Of a DNA stretch of 64,000 nt, positions 48,780 to 59,242 are shown piece by piece; positions within the stretch are counted from its first letter, which is position 1, and each line of letters begins with the position of its first letter. Location of the stretch: positions 62,001-126,000 of the forward strand of contig OW569377.1 of NCBI GenBank assembly GCA_937625935.1, read 5' to 3'. The stretch is from Tetramitus jugosus. Taxonomy: Eukaryota > Heterolobosea > Eutetramitea > Acrasida > Vahlkampfiidae. Position numbers and translations under genes: made by a program. The notes below the pieces were generated by a model, which was given only the letters and a program-made list of their open reading frames with translations, was not told where the DNA came from and made no database searches.

Positions 48780-51533
48780 TTATGAGTAATGGTTTTGGTA
48801 TTGCGACCGGGAGTTATTCCAATTGCCACCTGAGAACTGAAGTTGGGTATTGTGCACAGCAGAGGGACGGGTATTGGATGGTTCAAAATTTGGAGATTGT
48901 GAGTCTCTCATGGGTGAATCAGGTCGAGTATTGGCCTGAATCGGTGTGAATGTGCCACTGTTGTGATGAGAGAATCCGGACTGTCCATCAAGCATTCCAC
49001 TCTCAACAGCATGCAATTCTTTGCTTGGCCTCTTGGCATGCAAATGATCAATAGGTCCAAATAACTGATTAATTGAGGGCAGTTTCTGAAGCTTTGGAGG
49101 CTGCTGACTCTGAATATCAGCACTGATGTTACTTACACCACTATTCATAAAATGATTGTTTGGATGAGAATGCGTTGTTGGTGAAATACACTCAGAGGAA
49201 TAGGCACGTCCAATGCTCTTCAGTGAACTAGGATAAGGATGCCTCGTCGTGTTCAACGTTCCAGACCCTGTCCTCGTCATTGGAGGAGGATGATTCAATA
49301 AATTATCCTTGGATGCGATACTCGTGCCCATGTGGTTGTTGTGAGGATTCTCTAGACTTGTCGGTTTTTGATGTCTTGGTATGGCTGTAAACGATTTCGA
49401 ACGGAACAAGTTTCTCATTGTTGAATCAATTGACGACAAGATGCCATGCTTGCTCTTGTGACTATTGGTACTACCGTTGTTACTATTGTTAATGCCATTG
49501 TTGTTACTATGGCTGTTCTGGTTATTATGATTATTGTTGCTGTTGTTGGCATAACTTCCCAAGTGATGTGAACCGTGATGTACAAGAGTATTCTTGGACG
49601 AAGCAGGAGGAGAAGTGGGCGACGATAGTCTAAACTGCTCAAATGACAAAACAGGTGATGAAACAGGTGACATTTCATCGGATCCTCTTGGTGAGGACAC
49701 TGGTGAATTGACAGTTGTCACCTCGACATTGCCATACATTTGAGAATGTTCCTCTGGTGTGACCGTTTGACTACTGAAACCAAAGCTAAACGATGGAACT
49801 GAATTGTTCGCAAAACTGCTATTGTTGCTACTTGTGCTACTACTGCTATTCGTCCTTCCCACATTTTGAATCGATTGATGGTTGTATCCATAGTGTGATG
49901 ATGCTTGTTGATGTTGTTGTTGTTGTTGAGGCGACAATGTCGATTGTGGTCCATTTCCATTGGAAGGAATTTGCAGAGGAGGAATATGTGATGGACGTGC
50001 CTGTTGTGAAGAAGAATCTCTAACAGAGGAAGAAGAGTAGTCTGGTGATGTGGGCTGGGAGCGTGGTGGCACCATGTGACTCAACTGGGCTGGAGGTGCA
50101 TGATCGAATGACAGTGTCTTGCTTCTCTCCAGTTTTCTGCTTGGGTGGACAGGTGAGAGAGAGTGACGAGAAGCATGATGCTGACTGCTATGATGCTGAT
50201 GTTGATGATGCTGATGATGTTGGTGATGATTATTGTGTTGTTGATGCTGTTGCTTGAAATTATCACCAAATTGAAGGTTACTGGGAGAGGAGTAAGACCT
50301 GAACAGTGGATTACTTGGTTGAGGATAAATCCTATCTCTTGATTCCTGTTGTTGTTGTTGAGAGGCACCACTCGTGTGTAAACTGACCCTTCTCTGAGTT
50401 GGATGAGGTCCAACACTCACATCATGCATATGACTGCTATTGCTGTTGTTGTTGTTGTTATGATTAATTTTATGATGACTTGTAGATAAATTATGATTGG
50501 AGGGAGACAGTGCGGATGAAGTGGAAGATGGAGGAGAAGCAGGATAGACGGTTGGAGTGTTGGGTGTGCTATTACTCGAAGAAGCAGGCACAACAGCATT
50601 GTTTGACGATGGATGATAGGGTTGAACAGGTGATATCAAATGAACATTCTTTGGTGACATTGGCAACTGTGACACTCTACTATTATTATTATTATTATTA
50701 TCCCGATTTCCGTTATTATTATTATTATTGTTGTTAGATTGGAAGGGAGATGACTTTAACTGGTCAAATGAGAATGAACCACTAGTAGTGCTTCCACCAG
50801 TACTACTGTTGCTATTGCTGTTACTTGAGAAACGCTGCTGCTGCTGAGAAGAAGAAGATGAAGAATTTCTTCGTTCATCATTATTGTGCACTGATTGACC
50901 ACGATAATCATATGATGATTGACCACTACCCTGTTGTTGTTGGTGGTGATGACTCTTTTGGTGTTGAGAGCTCAAATGACGACTATATGGTTGAGGGTAC
51001 TGGTATTGACTATGATGCTGTGACTGTTGTTGTGGTTGTGGTGGCTGCTGTTGGTATGAATACGGTTGTTGTAGCTGCTGTGGTGAAGTGACATAGGAAC
51101 CTTGTTGTTGTTGGTGATGATGATGCGAATTTTGACTATAATGCTGCTGAGGCTGTTGTTGTTGACTATTATGTGAATAATGTTGTTGTTGTTGGTGATG
51201 TTGTTGTTGATGATGAACAATTTCACTGTCTTCATCGTCATCACCCAAATCTTCTCCGTCATTAAAGTGGCCACTACTATTATTACCACCGCTACCAGGT
51301 GTAGTAGACTGATTAATGTAAGCTTCAATCGCTTGAGCATCCACTTGTTCATTTCCATTCATGTACATGGACTTCATTTTTCTATAGGGCCAACGAGCAA
51401 TGCCATACTGTCTACAAAACTTTTTCAATAGAGTTTGACAGATACCAAGGTCCTCTGCTGCTTTCATCAGGGGTAAGTGAAACCTCTTTGCAATTTCATC
51501 GAGAGGTGGTCTTTTTTTTGGTTGTGGTGGCAT
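48780..51533 (-). CDS. RWP-RK domain transcription factor
   Basis: A 917-residue protein. The N-terminal domain is RWP-RK: LDEIAKRFHLPLMKAAEDLG, then LLKKFCRQYGIARWPYRK with the signature RWPYRK at about 47-52. This is a DNA-binding domain known from plant NIN/NLP and RKD regulators and from some amoebae. The remaining 850 residues are Gln/His/Ser/Asn-rich, with possible phospho-motifs (SPVSSPRGSDEMSPVSS) and a short conserved-looking stretch (SSIDSTMRNLFRSKSF near 700). A role in cell-type or nutrient control would be by analogy only. First ATG used; intronless. Confidence 0.9.
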   Translation of the reverse strand: MPPQPKKRPPLDEIAKRFHLPLMKAAEDLGICQTLLKKFCRQYGIARWPYRKMKSMYMNGNEQVDAQAIEAYINQSTTPGSGGNNSSGHFNDGEDLGDDDEDSEIVHHQQQHHQQQQHYSHNSQQQQPQQHYSQNSHHHHQQQQGSYVTSPQQLQQPYSYQQQPPQPQQQSQHHSQYQYPQPYSRHLSSQHQKSHHHQQQQGSGQSSYDYRGQSVHNNDERRNSSSSSSQQQQRFSSNSNSNSSTGGSTTSGSFSFDQLKSSPFQSNNNNNNNNGNRDNNNNNNSRVSQLPMSPKNVHLISPVQPYHPSSNNAVVPASSSNSTPNTPTVYPASPPSSTSSALSPSNHNLSTSHHKINHNNNNNSNSSHMHDVSVGPHPTQRRVSLHTSGASQQQQQESRDRIYPQPSNPLFRSYSSPSNLQFGDNFKQQHQQHNNHHQHHQHHQHQHHSSQHHASRHSLSPVHPSRKLERSKTLSFDHAPPAQLSHMVPPRSQPTSPDYSSSSVRDSSSQQARPSHIPPLQIPSNGNGPQSTLSPQQQQQHQQASSHYGYNHQSIQNVGRTNSSSSTSSNNSSFANNSVPSFSFGFSSQTVTPEEHSQMYGNVEVTTVNSPVSSPRGSDEMSPVSSPVLSFEQFRLSSPTSPPASSKNTLVHHGSHHLGSYANNSNNNHNNQNSHSNNNGINNSNNGSTNSHKSKHGILSSIDSTMRNLFRSKSFTAIPRHQKPTSLENPHNNHMGTSIASKDNLLNHPPPMTRTGSGTLNTTRHPYPSSLKSIGRAYSSECISPTTHSHPNNHFMNSGVSNISADIQSQQPPKLQKLPSINQLFGPIDHLHAKRPSKELHAVESGMLDGQSGFSHHNSGTFTPIQANTRPDSPMRDSQSPNFEPSNTRPSAVHNTQLQFSGGNWNNSRSQYQNHYS

Positions 51534-52403
51534 CTTTTTGTTGTTGTTGCTGTTCGAGGAGATGAAGAGCTTAAAAGAGTAAGCTTTTTTTCAGGAGGGG
51601 AGAGCGAGAAAAACGGATAATGTGTTGTTGTTGGTGTTGTCGTGAAACTTTCAGGACAATTGTTCACTTTTTTTCGACGAGTTGTTACTGTTGATGGATT
51701 GACTTCTATGTGCTTAAGGGTGATGAGGCTGATTTTTGTGTTTGCTGTTTGGGAAGTTTATTCGGTCGTTGGTTTCTCTGTGTTTGTTGTGGTTGGGACA
51801 AATTTTCCTGTGATTTTGGCTGACACACCCCTTTTTGGTTCTTTCAGGTTGTTGGTTTGGATTCTTTTAGCCAAACGAAGTGAGAGCGGAGAACAGTGAA
51901 ACCCAACAATAACAAGACGATGCAGAAGTGGTGAATGGTGCCAGATTTTTCAATCGGTCGATGGAATTGTGCGGAGAGTGATGGGGACAAGGTTGAAATG
52001 TTGCTTATTTGCCTGTCGCTTTTTGTACGGTTTGATGATTGGTGGGGACAACGGATATTCCGCGCGTTCTCTGATCGATGGATGTGTCACTCCAAACTGA
52101 GCGAACACGAATCTGTAGATTTGTAATCGTTCTTGACGATGAATATTACAAGGGCACGTAAAATGAGGAGTTGCGAAGGAAGCTCTCACCGGGCGATGGA
52201 GTTATAAATGAATGAACTGTAAATGCAAGCGTTGTGCCTTTTGGGGGTTCGGGGATCTCTTTCCTGTCACGGATCATCATAATCCCGGAGGTCAGACGCA
52301 CTTTCCTTTTTTAAAAAGTCCATGATTTTAACGGAAAAGTTCGAATCAGTTTAGTTTTTTATTCGGGTAATTTATGATTGATTTTAATTCTCCGAAGTGT
52401 CCT
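51534..52403. other. Intergenic, about 870 bp
   Basis: Upstream of the RWP-RK gene and downstream of Rpb12. A plus-strand frame at 51642-51899 is a hydrophobic artefact without a plausible leader. I looked for tRNA or snoRNA-like folds near 52130-52300 and found none I could support. Confidence 0.4.
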
Positions 52404-52733
52404 TTATCTGGCCTCGTGTTGCACCTCTACAGTTTTTTAAATTTGAGCGTGTGAGAACAGTTCTCAAGAAATCAAAGAAAATAAAAAGTTGGCAGATATA
52501 AACATACTTCTTGCTGTTCTCTTCTTATACACAATCCGATATCCACAGTGTCTGCAACGAATAACGTCCTTAGCTTTGATAGTGTTTTCTTTGGAGCACT
52601 GACCACACAAATAAGTGACTTGAGTCAGATTAGGAGTAGGTTCCTTGGTGTCGAAGGGATTCACACAGGCTGTACCACTGTATGGCACAACAGTTGGTGC
52701 CATGATTGAAGATGGGGCAAATCGGCTGCTCAT
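52404..52733 (-). CDS. RNA polymerase subunit Rpb12 (RPABC4), two exons
   Basis: Shared subunit of RNA polymerases I, II and III. Exon 1 is 52733-52508 and exon 2 is 52426-52404, separated by an 81-nt intron (GTATGT...TAG). The splice restores the universal C-terminus KKRTARKVQHEAR; without it the frame runs into intron sequence. The zinc ribbon is intact ([20 protein letters not shown], then RHCGYRI). Length is 82 residues, near the family norm (about 58-70 plus an N-terminal extension). The ATG at 52733 is the first in frame. Divergent from the F-box gene with 150 bp between starts. Confidence 0.93.
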
Positions 52734-52883
52734 TATTATTGTCGTTGTTGTTTGATGTTCTTTGGCGTTTTTTTTTGAATGTGCAATCAAATGTTTGAAT
52801 TTTCACGCAAAAATACCGCCTTCGGCAGAATATTTTCGCCGCCGTACAAACACCTTCGAAAAACAGAACCATAGCTTGAGATC

Positions 52884-54554
52884 ATGGATTTGAATGAAGC
52901 TTCGTCTGATCAACATCACCACATTGATGCGTTGCGTCATTTTGCTCTCATTGATGAGCTCGTTCACAACGCACTACAATACCTTCCCATGCCTGATTTG
53001 TTGAACGCTTGTCTCGTTTCACCTTCTTGGAACCTCATGATCCATAGCTCTCATCTCATTTGGATGATACAATCACGTGCTATTGGATGGCCCATCAATC
53101 TCTCTTCTCACCTCGATCAACACCACCTCGCCAAACCTCCTTCTTTCTATTTCTCCGTTTCACCTCCTTTTTCTTCATTACAACAACAAGAACAGGAGAG
53201 TCAACTATGCGCTCTTCCCCAGTACTCTTACAATCATTTGTCATGGCGACAATTCTATCAAATTCTCAACAACAAGTGTCATCTCTTCATTTATATCAAC
53301 TCTTACTTAACGTTACCGAGTTGTCTGTCTCTGTTGAGTCGGGTGACAGGTATGGACACGGCATTGTTGAAGAGAGAGATTGGAGGATCGTCAAAGGGTA
53401 AAATTTTTGTGCTTCATTCGGAGTCATTGATCAATTGTTTGAAGATGCAAAGAAGACTGCAACAGGAGATGAATCATCGAATTTTGACAAGTATTGAAAC
53501 TGTAGGACAGTATGATAATGAAGGAAATGAGAACAATGAGGGTCGTAATGGTGATAATGGCTTACTGAAGACATTGGCTCAAAACGAGTTGAGTGTGACA
53601 CTTTCTAATTGTATATATGAGGATTTTTGGTGTAATTGGGTTGTTGATACCGATGATCAAAATCAAGTATCACGAGATGAACTTGTCAATCGAAAGAAGG
53701 ATCAACTTTTGGAGAGAGCAAGGCGATTCACAGCAGGAGTCAATTGTCTGGATCGTAGATTTGCTGTCTCGGTCATGAACGATGAAGTTCATTCGTTTGA
53801 TCAAGTAACAACTGCTCTCAGACAATCGACCGGTATGAATTATGAACGAGCGGACATGATCACATGGAGAGCACACTCCAGTGGAAGTTGCATATGTTTT
53901 GAATCAAGTGATTTAGATCAATGTTTGAATGTGATCGAAATATTGAGGCAGGCACGATTGGACTGTCAATTGAGAGCGATAGAGCTAGACTCGATGAATA
54001 AGATGGAGGAAACATATCATCGAGAAGCACAGAGCTTGGAAGAATACAAAAAGAAGTCAGAGACACCGAGTAAGGAGAGTACGGCAACGAGTGAAGATGA
54101 GAGTGATCAAAAACTGTATTGTGTGTTGCTTGGAAGAGATGAGAGACATTCGGCTGCGATGATGATGAATACATTTCGTTCATTGTCCATGTCTCCTACC
54201 GAGGCACTGGAGTCATTGTTTCGATTAACTACATCCATGTTCTTTCCTATTGTCGAAGGGTCAAAAACAGAGGCTGAGCGTGCGTATGATTTTCTGAATA
54301 GTCAATTGTACAATGTTACTTTGATATCAAAGGAGGATTATGAAAGAAATATTGTCATTCGTTTTGATGATGAGATGGAGTTTACGGACGGTCTTGAAGA
54401 ATATGAAGACGATGACGAGGTTGATCGAGGAGATGAATATGGCGGTGATGTATATGACGACTTTGAGGAAGCATTTGTGTTTGACTTTGGTAACCCACGA
54501 GCCAATCAAGAAGAGGATGAAGATGAAGACGAACATGATGATGACATGGAATAA
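52884..54554 (+). CDS. F-box protein with acidic C-terminus
   Basis: A 556-residue protein. The F-box lies at about residues 22-65 (LIDELVHNALQYLPMPDLLN, ACLVSPSWNLMI). F-box proteins link substrates to SKP1-cullin ligases. The rest is helical with no recognised substrate-binding repeats. Two segments look like paired repeats of one fold (VNCLDRRFAVSVMNDEVHSF; CVLLGRDERHSAAMMMNTF), both about ribosomal-L7/L12-C-terminus-like in feel, which I cannot confirm. The tail is strongly acidic (EEDEDEDEHDDD). Convergent with the SKP1-like gene, 37 bp apart, although the adjacency is probably coincidental. Confidence 0.75.
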   Translation: MDLNEASSDQHHHIDALRHFALIDELVHNALQYLPMPDLLNACLVSPSWNLMIHSSHLIWMIQSRAIGWPINLSSHLDQHHLAKPPSFYFSVSPPFSSLQQQEQESQLCALPQYSYNHLSWRQFYQILNNKCHLFIYINSYLTLPSCLSLLSRVTGMDTALLKREIGGSSKGKIFVLHSESLINCLKMQRRLQQEMNHRILTSIETVGQYDNEGNENNEGRNGDNGLLKTLAQNELSVTLSNCIYEDFWCNWVVDTDDQNQVSRDELVNRKKDQLLERARRFTAGVNCLDRRFAVSVMNDEVHSFDQVTTALRQSTGMNYERADMITWRAHSSGSCICFESSDLDQCLNVIEILRQARLDCQLRAIELDSMNKMEETYHREAQSLEEYKKKSETPSKESTATSEDESDQKLYCVLLGRDERHSAAMMMNTFRSLSMSPTEALESLFRLTTSMFFPIVEGSKTEAERAYDFLNSQLYNVTLISKEDYERNIVIRFDDEMEFTDGLEEYEDDDEVDRGDEYGGDVYDDFEEAFVFDFGNPRANQEEDEDEDEHDDDME

Positions 54555-54591
54555 AAACAACATGGTGATTCATTTATCGACAACAATTGTT

Positions 54592-57120
54592 CTACTTTTT
54601 ATAAAGGTAGCCTGTAGGACCACCAGTGGAGAATAATGAGGGACTAGGATTCCGTGGTTGGTTGATGCCATTGAACAGGTCAGGTGAGGGTAGCGGAGAA
54701 GTTGGAGACAAACTAGGTACAACCGTGGGAGAGGATTGTGGAAACATCTCAAATAGTTTCTGATGGGCATTAGGTGGTGTGGGTTGCCGCACAGAGCCAA
54801 CAGGGCCAACTGTATGGTAGTTCTCAACATGTTGTTGCTGTTGATAAAATTCATTCACATGGAATGACGATGGTTGTGTCAAGCGCTGAATGTAGGCTTG
54901 TTGTTCGACCACGAGGTTGTACATGCCATACATTTGTTGTGCTTGTTGGGCGAGCTGGCTCTCCAAGAAACTAGTTCTTTGTTGCAGTTGACTCAGAACC
55001 ATTTGGTTTTCTGTTCGTTCTCTCTCTAGCTCCTGCTCCACTTGATTAATCCGTTGCAGCAGTTCGTCGACGGATGAAATATCATCGAGGCTTTCTGTTG
55101 GAGCCGGGTTCGATTCTTTAGGAGACTCGGTTTCTGTTTGTTCCTGCCGTGCTACTGTTGATTCAAGGGTGGTCGTCAGCACAGGATTTTCGTTTGGAAT
55201 ACCTTCCTCGGTTGTGGGACTCGATGAATGATCTTGTGCTTCTTCTTCTTGTTCTATCGATTCGGTCAGGTGATCATCAACATTCACATTCTCTTCCTGT
55301 TCTTCAAACTGCTCTTCTTCTTCTGCGACTGCCAACTCATCGTCATATGATTGACTTTGAATCTGATGCATCAACGAGTTGAAATCAAAATTGTTATCTA
55401 GTGCCATTCGTTCCTCTTCTTCATCCGAATAATAAAAATTAGAAGCTATTGAGTCAGCATCATGATGATCAACTTGTTCAGTGCTATTGGATGATGCTTC
55501 TGACTCTATATCTGCTTCGCTATTCACACTCGTCGCAGAGGAGACAGATGAAGCTGCAGTTGAGGTTCCTAAAACACTAGACTTGCTTGATAACGAAGAA
55601 TCATTCGCTTTTTGTTGTGGCTTCTTCTTCTTGTCCTTCTTCTTTGATTTTTGTTGATGCTGCGTTGGCTTCTTCTTCGCATCATCGGCAGTGATAAATG
55701 ACACAAGATCATCTACTGATCTCTTATCTTTTAACTTGCGCTTTTCAGCCTTCTTTTTCTTCTTTTTTTGATTCTTCTTTTTCGATTTACTCGTGGTTGT
55801 CGGTTCATTCATCTTATCATAGGGCATAGACAACGGATCTGTGGCACGCATCCTCTCAATGACCTCTGGATTGTTCGTGAATGGGTAATTTCGATGAAGC
55901 CAACTCTTACTCGCAGGACTGTTCTTTGCCGAGTGTAGTCCCATCGGGTGATGATGGTGGTGATGAAGATGATGCAAATGAGACATTGACGGTGGTCCAA
56001 TCATCGAATTTCGATTCTTGGATTTGAGAGCAGCTTGTGCCACCATTGTCGTCTCTGCTTCATCCGATTGAACACCATTTGCCTCACTACCATTTGCATC
56101 ACCACCACCTCCATGAATACCATTGTGATGATTCGCATTGTTGTGTATAAAGTCATTGGCAATGTTGAACGTTTCACGAACTTCTTCCGGTGTCTTTCCC
56201 TTGATTAACGTTGCAATCGATTGACACGTCAAATCAACCAATGGACGAATCTGTAGATAATAGGAAGCAGATGCCAACTCACACAAGTCACTCGGTTCAG
56301 CATCCACCAATTTCCTATCATACCGTTTTCTTTCTTCTGTGCTGGGCCGTCGCGTCAAATCAATCACTGGTTTTCTCAACACTGTCTTTTTCTTCTTTTT
56401 TCTCCTTTTATTCTTCTTCTTATTATTGGTATTTTCGCTATTTTGATTGTGATGAGTCGTCATTATCGTATTGCTTGTATTTACATGATGATGATGAAGA
56501 TGATGATGATGGTCGTTTGATTCATTCAACATTGTCAATGATGAAGACAATGACGATGAATATTCATCATTTGTAGAGGTTGAATTCGGGGTGTGAGAAA
56601 CAGAGGAATGAGAAATGGATTTTGTTGAAGGTGTTGTTGCTGTTGTTGTTGGCTTCTTTTGTGGACAGTGAAACCGACACCAATCAAACACCTTTTCCAA
56701 CGATTTTCTTCTCACGTTCGATATCGTAAATGTTCGATGATTGGAATCTTGCATCAATTGTTTTCGAAGTGCTGAACAGAGCATGGCAGTGTCCAAATCA
56801 ATCAAATAAGGTCCATCTGCTGCTTGTATCGTAAACATTTCTTCTTCATAGTCATCATCATCATCACCATCACTATCATCTTCATTATCATCGTCTTCAT
56901 AGTCTTCTTCTTCGTCATCTTCGTCATCTTCGCCTTCACTGTCGCTACTACTACTTGGATAGCTATTTTCATTTTTGGAAAATTTGTGGTCATGATTAAT
57001 GTCATTATTATTAGTATCATCAATGATAGTTTTGTCGGTAACTTGTTGTTGTTGTTGTGAAATGATCATCATTTCGTTATCAGAATGGTGCTGTTGATGC
57101 GGCGTGTGATATGTGGACAT
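54592..57120 (-). CDS. Giant SKP1-related protein
   Basis: An 842-residue protein holding a split SKP1 fold. The POZ-like start (FTIQAADGPYLIDLDTAMLC) lies at about 92-150. Then about 110 residues of low complexity and a basic KKNKRRKKKKK patch follow. The second half of SKP1 is at about 265-325 (LCELASASYYLQIRPLVDLT; the F-box-binding helix region IKGKTPEEVRETFNIANDF). The rest is Lys-rich, acidic and coiled-coil (ERERTENQMVLSQLQQRT) extension. Normal SKP1 is about 160 residues. The key C-terminal signature is kept, so F-box binding is plausible. The ATG at 57120 is the first in frame. Confidence 0.82.
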   Translation of the reverse strand: MSTYHTPHQQHHSDNEMMIISQQQQQVTDKTIIDDTNNNDINHDHKFSKNENSYPSSSSDSEGEDDEDDEEEDYEDDDNEDDSDGDDDDDYEEEMFTIQAADGPYLIDLDTAMLCSALRKQLMQDSNHRTFTISNVRRKSLEKVFDWCRFHCPQKKPTTTATTPSTKSISHSSVSHTPNSTSTNDEYSSSLSSSLTMLNESNDHHHHLHHHHVNTSNTIMTTHHNQNSENTNNKKKNKRRKKKKKTVLRKPVIDLTRRPSTEERKRYDRKLVDAEPSDLCELASASYYLQIRPLVDLTCQSIATLIKGKTPEEVRETFNIANDFIHNNANHHNGIHGGGGDANGSEANGVQSDEAETTMVAQAALKSKNRNSMIGPPSMSHLHHLHHHHHHPMGLHSAKNSPASKSWLHRNYPFTNNPEVIERMRATDPLSMPYDKMNEPTTTSKSKKKNQKKKKKKAEKRKLKDKRSVDDLVSFITADDAKKKPTQHQQKSKKKDKKKKPQQKANDSSLSSKSSVLGTSTAASSVSSATSVNSEADIESEASSNSTEQVDHHDADSIASNFYYSDEEEERMALDNNFDFNSLMHQIQSQSYDDELAVAEEEEQFEEQEENVNVDDHLTESIEQEEEAQDHSSSPTTEEGIPNENPVLTTTLESTVARQEQTETESPKESNPAPTESLDDISSVDELLQRINQVEQELERERTENQMVLSQLQQRTSFLESQLAQQAQQMYGMYNLVVEQQAYIQRLTQPSSFHVNEFYQQQQHVENYHTVGPVGSVRQPTPPNAHQKLFEMFPQSSPTVVPSLSPTSPLPSPDLFNGINQPRNPSPSLFSTGGPTGYLYKK

Positions 57121-57225
57121 TTTTGTGTTATGGGGTTTTTGGCGCGTATTCGTTGTTTGACTGGCGGGAAACAATTTTTGGGTTGTTGGACAGTTTTTTT
57201 GAAGGTGTTGATTTTTGTTGTTGGT

Positions 57226-58520
57226 TCATGGGAGAAGCGATGTATTGGATCTTTTCAGGCCTTTTCTTCTTCTGTCATCGAGACTTCTTGCAGTTACAGG
57301 GACAAAATCACTTGGGACGTGACGGGCGTTCTGCGCGAAGATGCAATTCTCAGCAATTGTTTCTTGGTATTGACCGGAATGCACGTTGAATCCCTTGAAT
57401 TCACAGGACCGGAACATGTTGTGCCCCTTTTTGATATTCACAGTTGTTGTTTCAGAAAAAGAGCTATCTCTGAAGAAGGAGGACACTGAATCATCGTTGC
57501 TAGTGTTTTGAATATCGACACATCCATCTATGAAATGACAATTGTGGCATTTCACTTTCGATTCACTGCTGTGCGTGTATTCGGAAGCTCTAAAGTCACA
57601 AGAGTCAAATATTGCATGACACTGAGTGACTTCGACTGCTTCTCGGATAAACGTACAGAACCTAAAGAGATGTCTCACTTCTATAAAATTAACAGATATT
57701 CCAACAGATAACTTGCCTCTGATAAACCGACAACCAGAGAATTCATTCAATCCAACTTTAAAGAGGTTGTTAATAAGTGCTTATCACATAAGGAATGTAA
57801 TAATATTCTGTACATACCTTCATTCAGAAGGATAACGTCACCTCTTAGTCGGACATTTGAAAACCTATTGCCGTTTGATTCTACCATTGTCTTTTGACTA
57901 TTGACTTCCACATTAGAGAAAGTTACATTGTTTGCCTCGATACTGAGAGCTTCGAATTGAATTGTACTACCTCTATCGCAGGTAAAGATATTCTCTCCTT
58001 CAATGTGAATGTTTCCTCTCTGAAATTTTCTAACTCCCCGTGCATCGTCAAACCTTCCCTTGGGAACCTTTATCACAACAGCGTACTTTTCTGGTATGGT
58101 CTGTGAAACATTGAGAGCTTCTTCGAGCTTTGTAAAGTGAGTATTCGACTTTGAGTCGAGTACATCCTCTTCTTCATTGATTACATGTAAGGTAACTGTG
58201 TTGTTGCTTTCAACCGTAGCCAGCTTTGCCCAATCAACTTCTTTTACATCCTCCACGCTCTCATGAAAGTCTTGAGATCGACTACTTGGACGAGCAGCAA
58301 CGGAAGAAGTCGTTTCACTATTCAAGGACTCTATAATAGCTGAAATCTTGGATGAAGAGGATGGCCGCTCATTGGGAAACGCTGGAGGTTGAGAAATTTG
58401 TCCCAAGGTTGATTTCTCATTTACAATCGAGGGTTTGTGGACACTGGGGAGACGAGGAGAGGAATTCTCTGCGGCCCAATCATCAATCTCTTGCAACAAT
58501 GCATCAAAGTTACTATTCAT
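57226..58520 (-). CDS. Parallel beta-helix (pectin-lyase-like) protein, two exons
   Basis: A 410-residue protein from exons 58520-57818 and 57755-57226, with a 62-nt intron (GTATGT...AAG) joining LLNE to VGLNEFSGCRF. From about residue 150 the sequence shows short beta-strand rungs with regular Asn/Phe/Cys spacing (GNIHIEGENIFTC, EANNVTFSNVEVNS, CRFIRGKLSVGISV, CTFIREAVEVTQCHAIFDSC, CHFIDGCVDI, CEFKGFNVHSGQY), typical of right-handed beta-helices. No signal peptide is seen, so it is probably cytosolic, and no lyase catalytic site is recognisable. Function unknown; beta-helices of this kind often bind proteins or glycans. Confidence 0.75.
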
Positions 58521-59079
58521 TCTATTATCAGTTGGATTGGTTTGTCTTGTTTGTTTTCACTTTGAGGGATTCAAGTGCTTCTCACTTGCGAGCGTTTTGA
58601 GGCTCTTTGATTTTGGAGAAATCAGTCGTAAGATATTTCCGTTGCTGCTTTTGGTGCAACTACGGAAATTTTGAGCTCGTCGAGCGTGCACAACTTTGCG
58701 GCTGCTGTGCAGGACAAAATATTGTGCGTGAAAGATATAGAAGTACTTAACTATTTATATACATATTGTATTGTGCTCGACCATTGTCATCCAAGTAGTG
58801 TGCGGCATCAGTTCGGAGTACTACACAGCTATTCTAAGTAAAGTCAGAATCGTAGCCTTCTCAGATGGAGATTTTGGGCATACGAATCGTCATGCATAGA
58901 ATCACTGCTCGCTCTTGTTGAGGCGTGTAATCTTCGGAACTATCAACGACACGAACGCAATCGAGAGAAGCGGCGCATGACAAATCTTTTGCAAATCAGT
59001 CACGCAACAAACAGCTTCATCACATGCGCAAGTGATGCGCACAATCACAAGGAAGCAAACGGGAGCAAGTTGTCAACGG
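58521..59079. other. Intergenic, about 560 bp
   Basis: Promoter side of the beta-helix gene and distal 3' flank of the selenoprotein K gene. Only short frames (for example from ATG 58866) are present. No RNA gene fold that I can support. Confidence 0.4.
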
Positions 59080-59242
59080 AAGCAACAACTGTTGTTCAAG
59101 ATTTGCTAACTTTTTTGTTCCGAGTTGTGTGACTCGATCTCATCAATTGAGAGCTTTGCGCCAGCATCAAAAGCTTTCAATGTAAGCGCGTACATGCACA
59201 CATACTTGTCAAAAAAAATTAGCAAAACAACAGTTGTTGCTT
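59080..59242 (-). promoter_or_regulatory. Long inverted repeat in selenoprotein K 3' UTR, possible SECIS region
   Basis: 59226-59242 and 59080-59096 are perfect 17-bp reverse complements (AAGCAACAACTGTTGTT). After a small bulge, 59210-59226 and 59102-59117 also pair almost perfectly. The RNA would form a stem of about 30 bp just after the SelK stop codons, with about 90 nt in the apical part. A eukaryotic UGA-Sec codon needs a SECIS element in the 3' UTR, and this is the natural place. In the apical part TTGAC and CGGAA can face each other as a G.A/A.G tandem, but I could not find a convincing apical AA motif. So the structure is seen, and the SECIS role is inference. Confidence 0.4.

Noticed and set aside
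50680-51200. Arrays of triplet repeats (CAA, CAT, TTA types), also near 22.98-23.2 kb, 46.9-47.8 kb and 56.8-57.1 kb
   Set aside because: They encode Gln/His/Asn/Asp runs in long ORFs or their leaders; no spacer/repeat regularity of a CRISPR array and no satellite.
52130-52300. Possible small RNA gene upstream of the RWP-RK gene
   Set aside because: No B box, C/D or H/ACA boxes in correct arrangement and no stable fold seen by eye.
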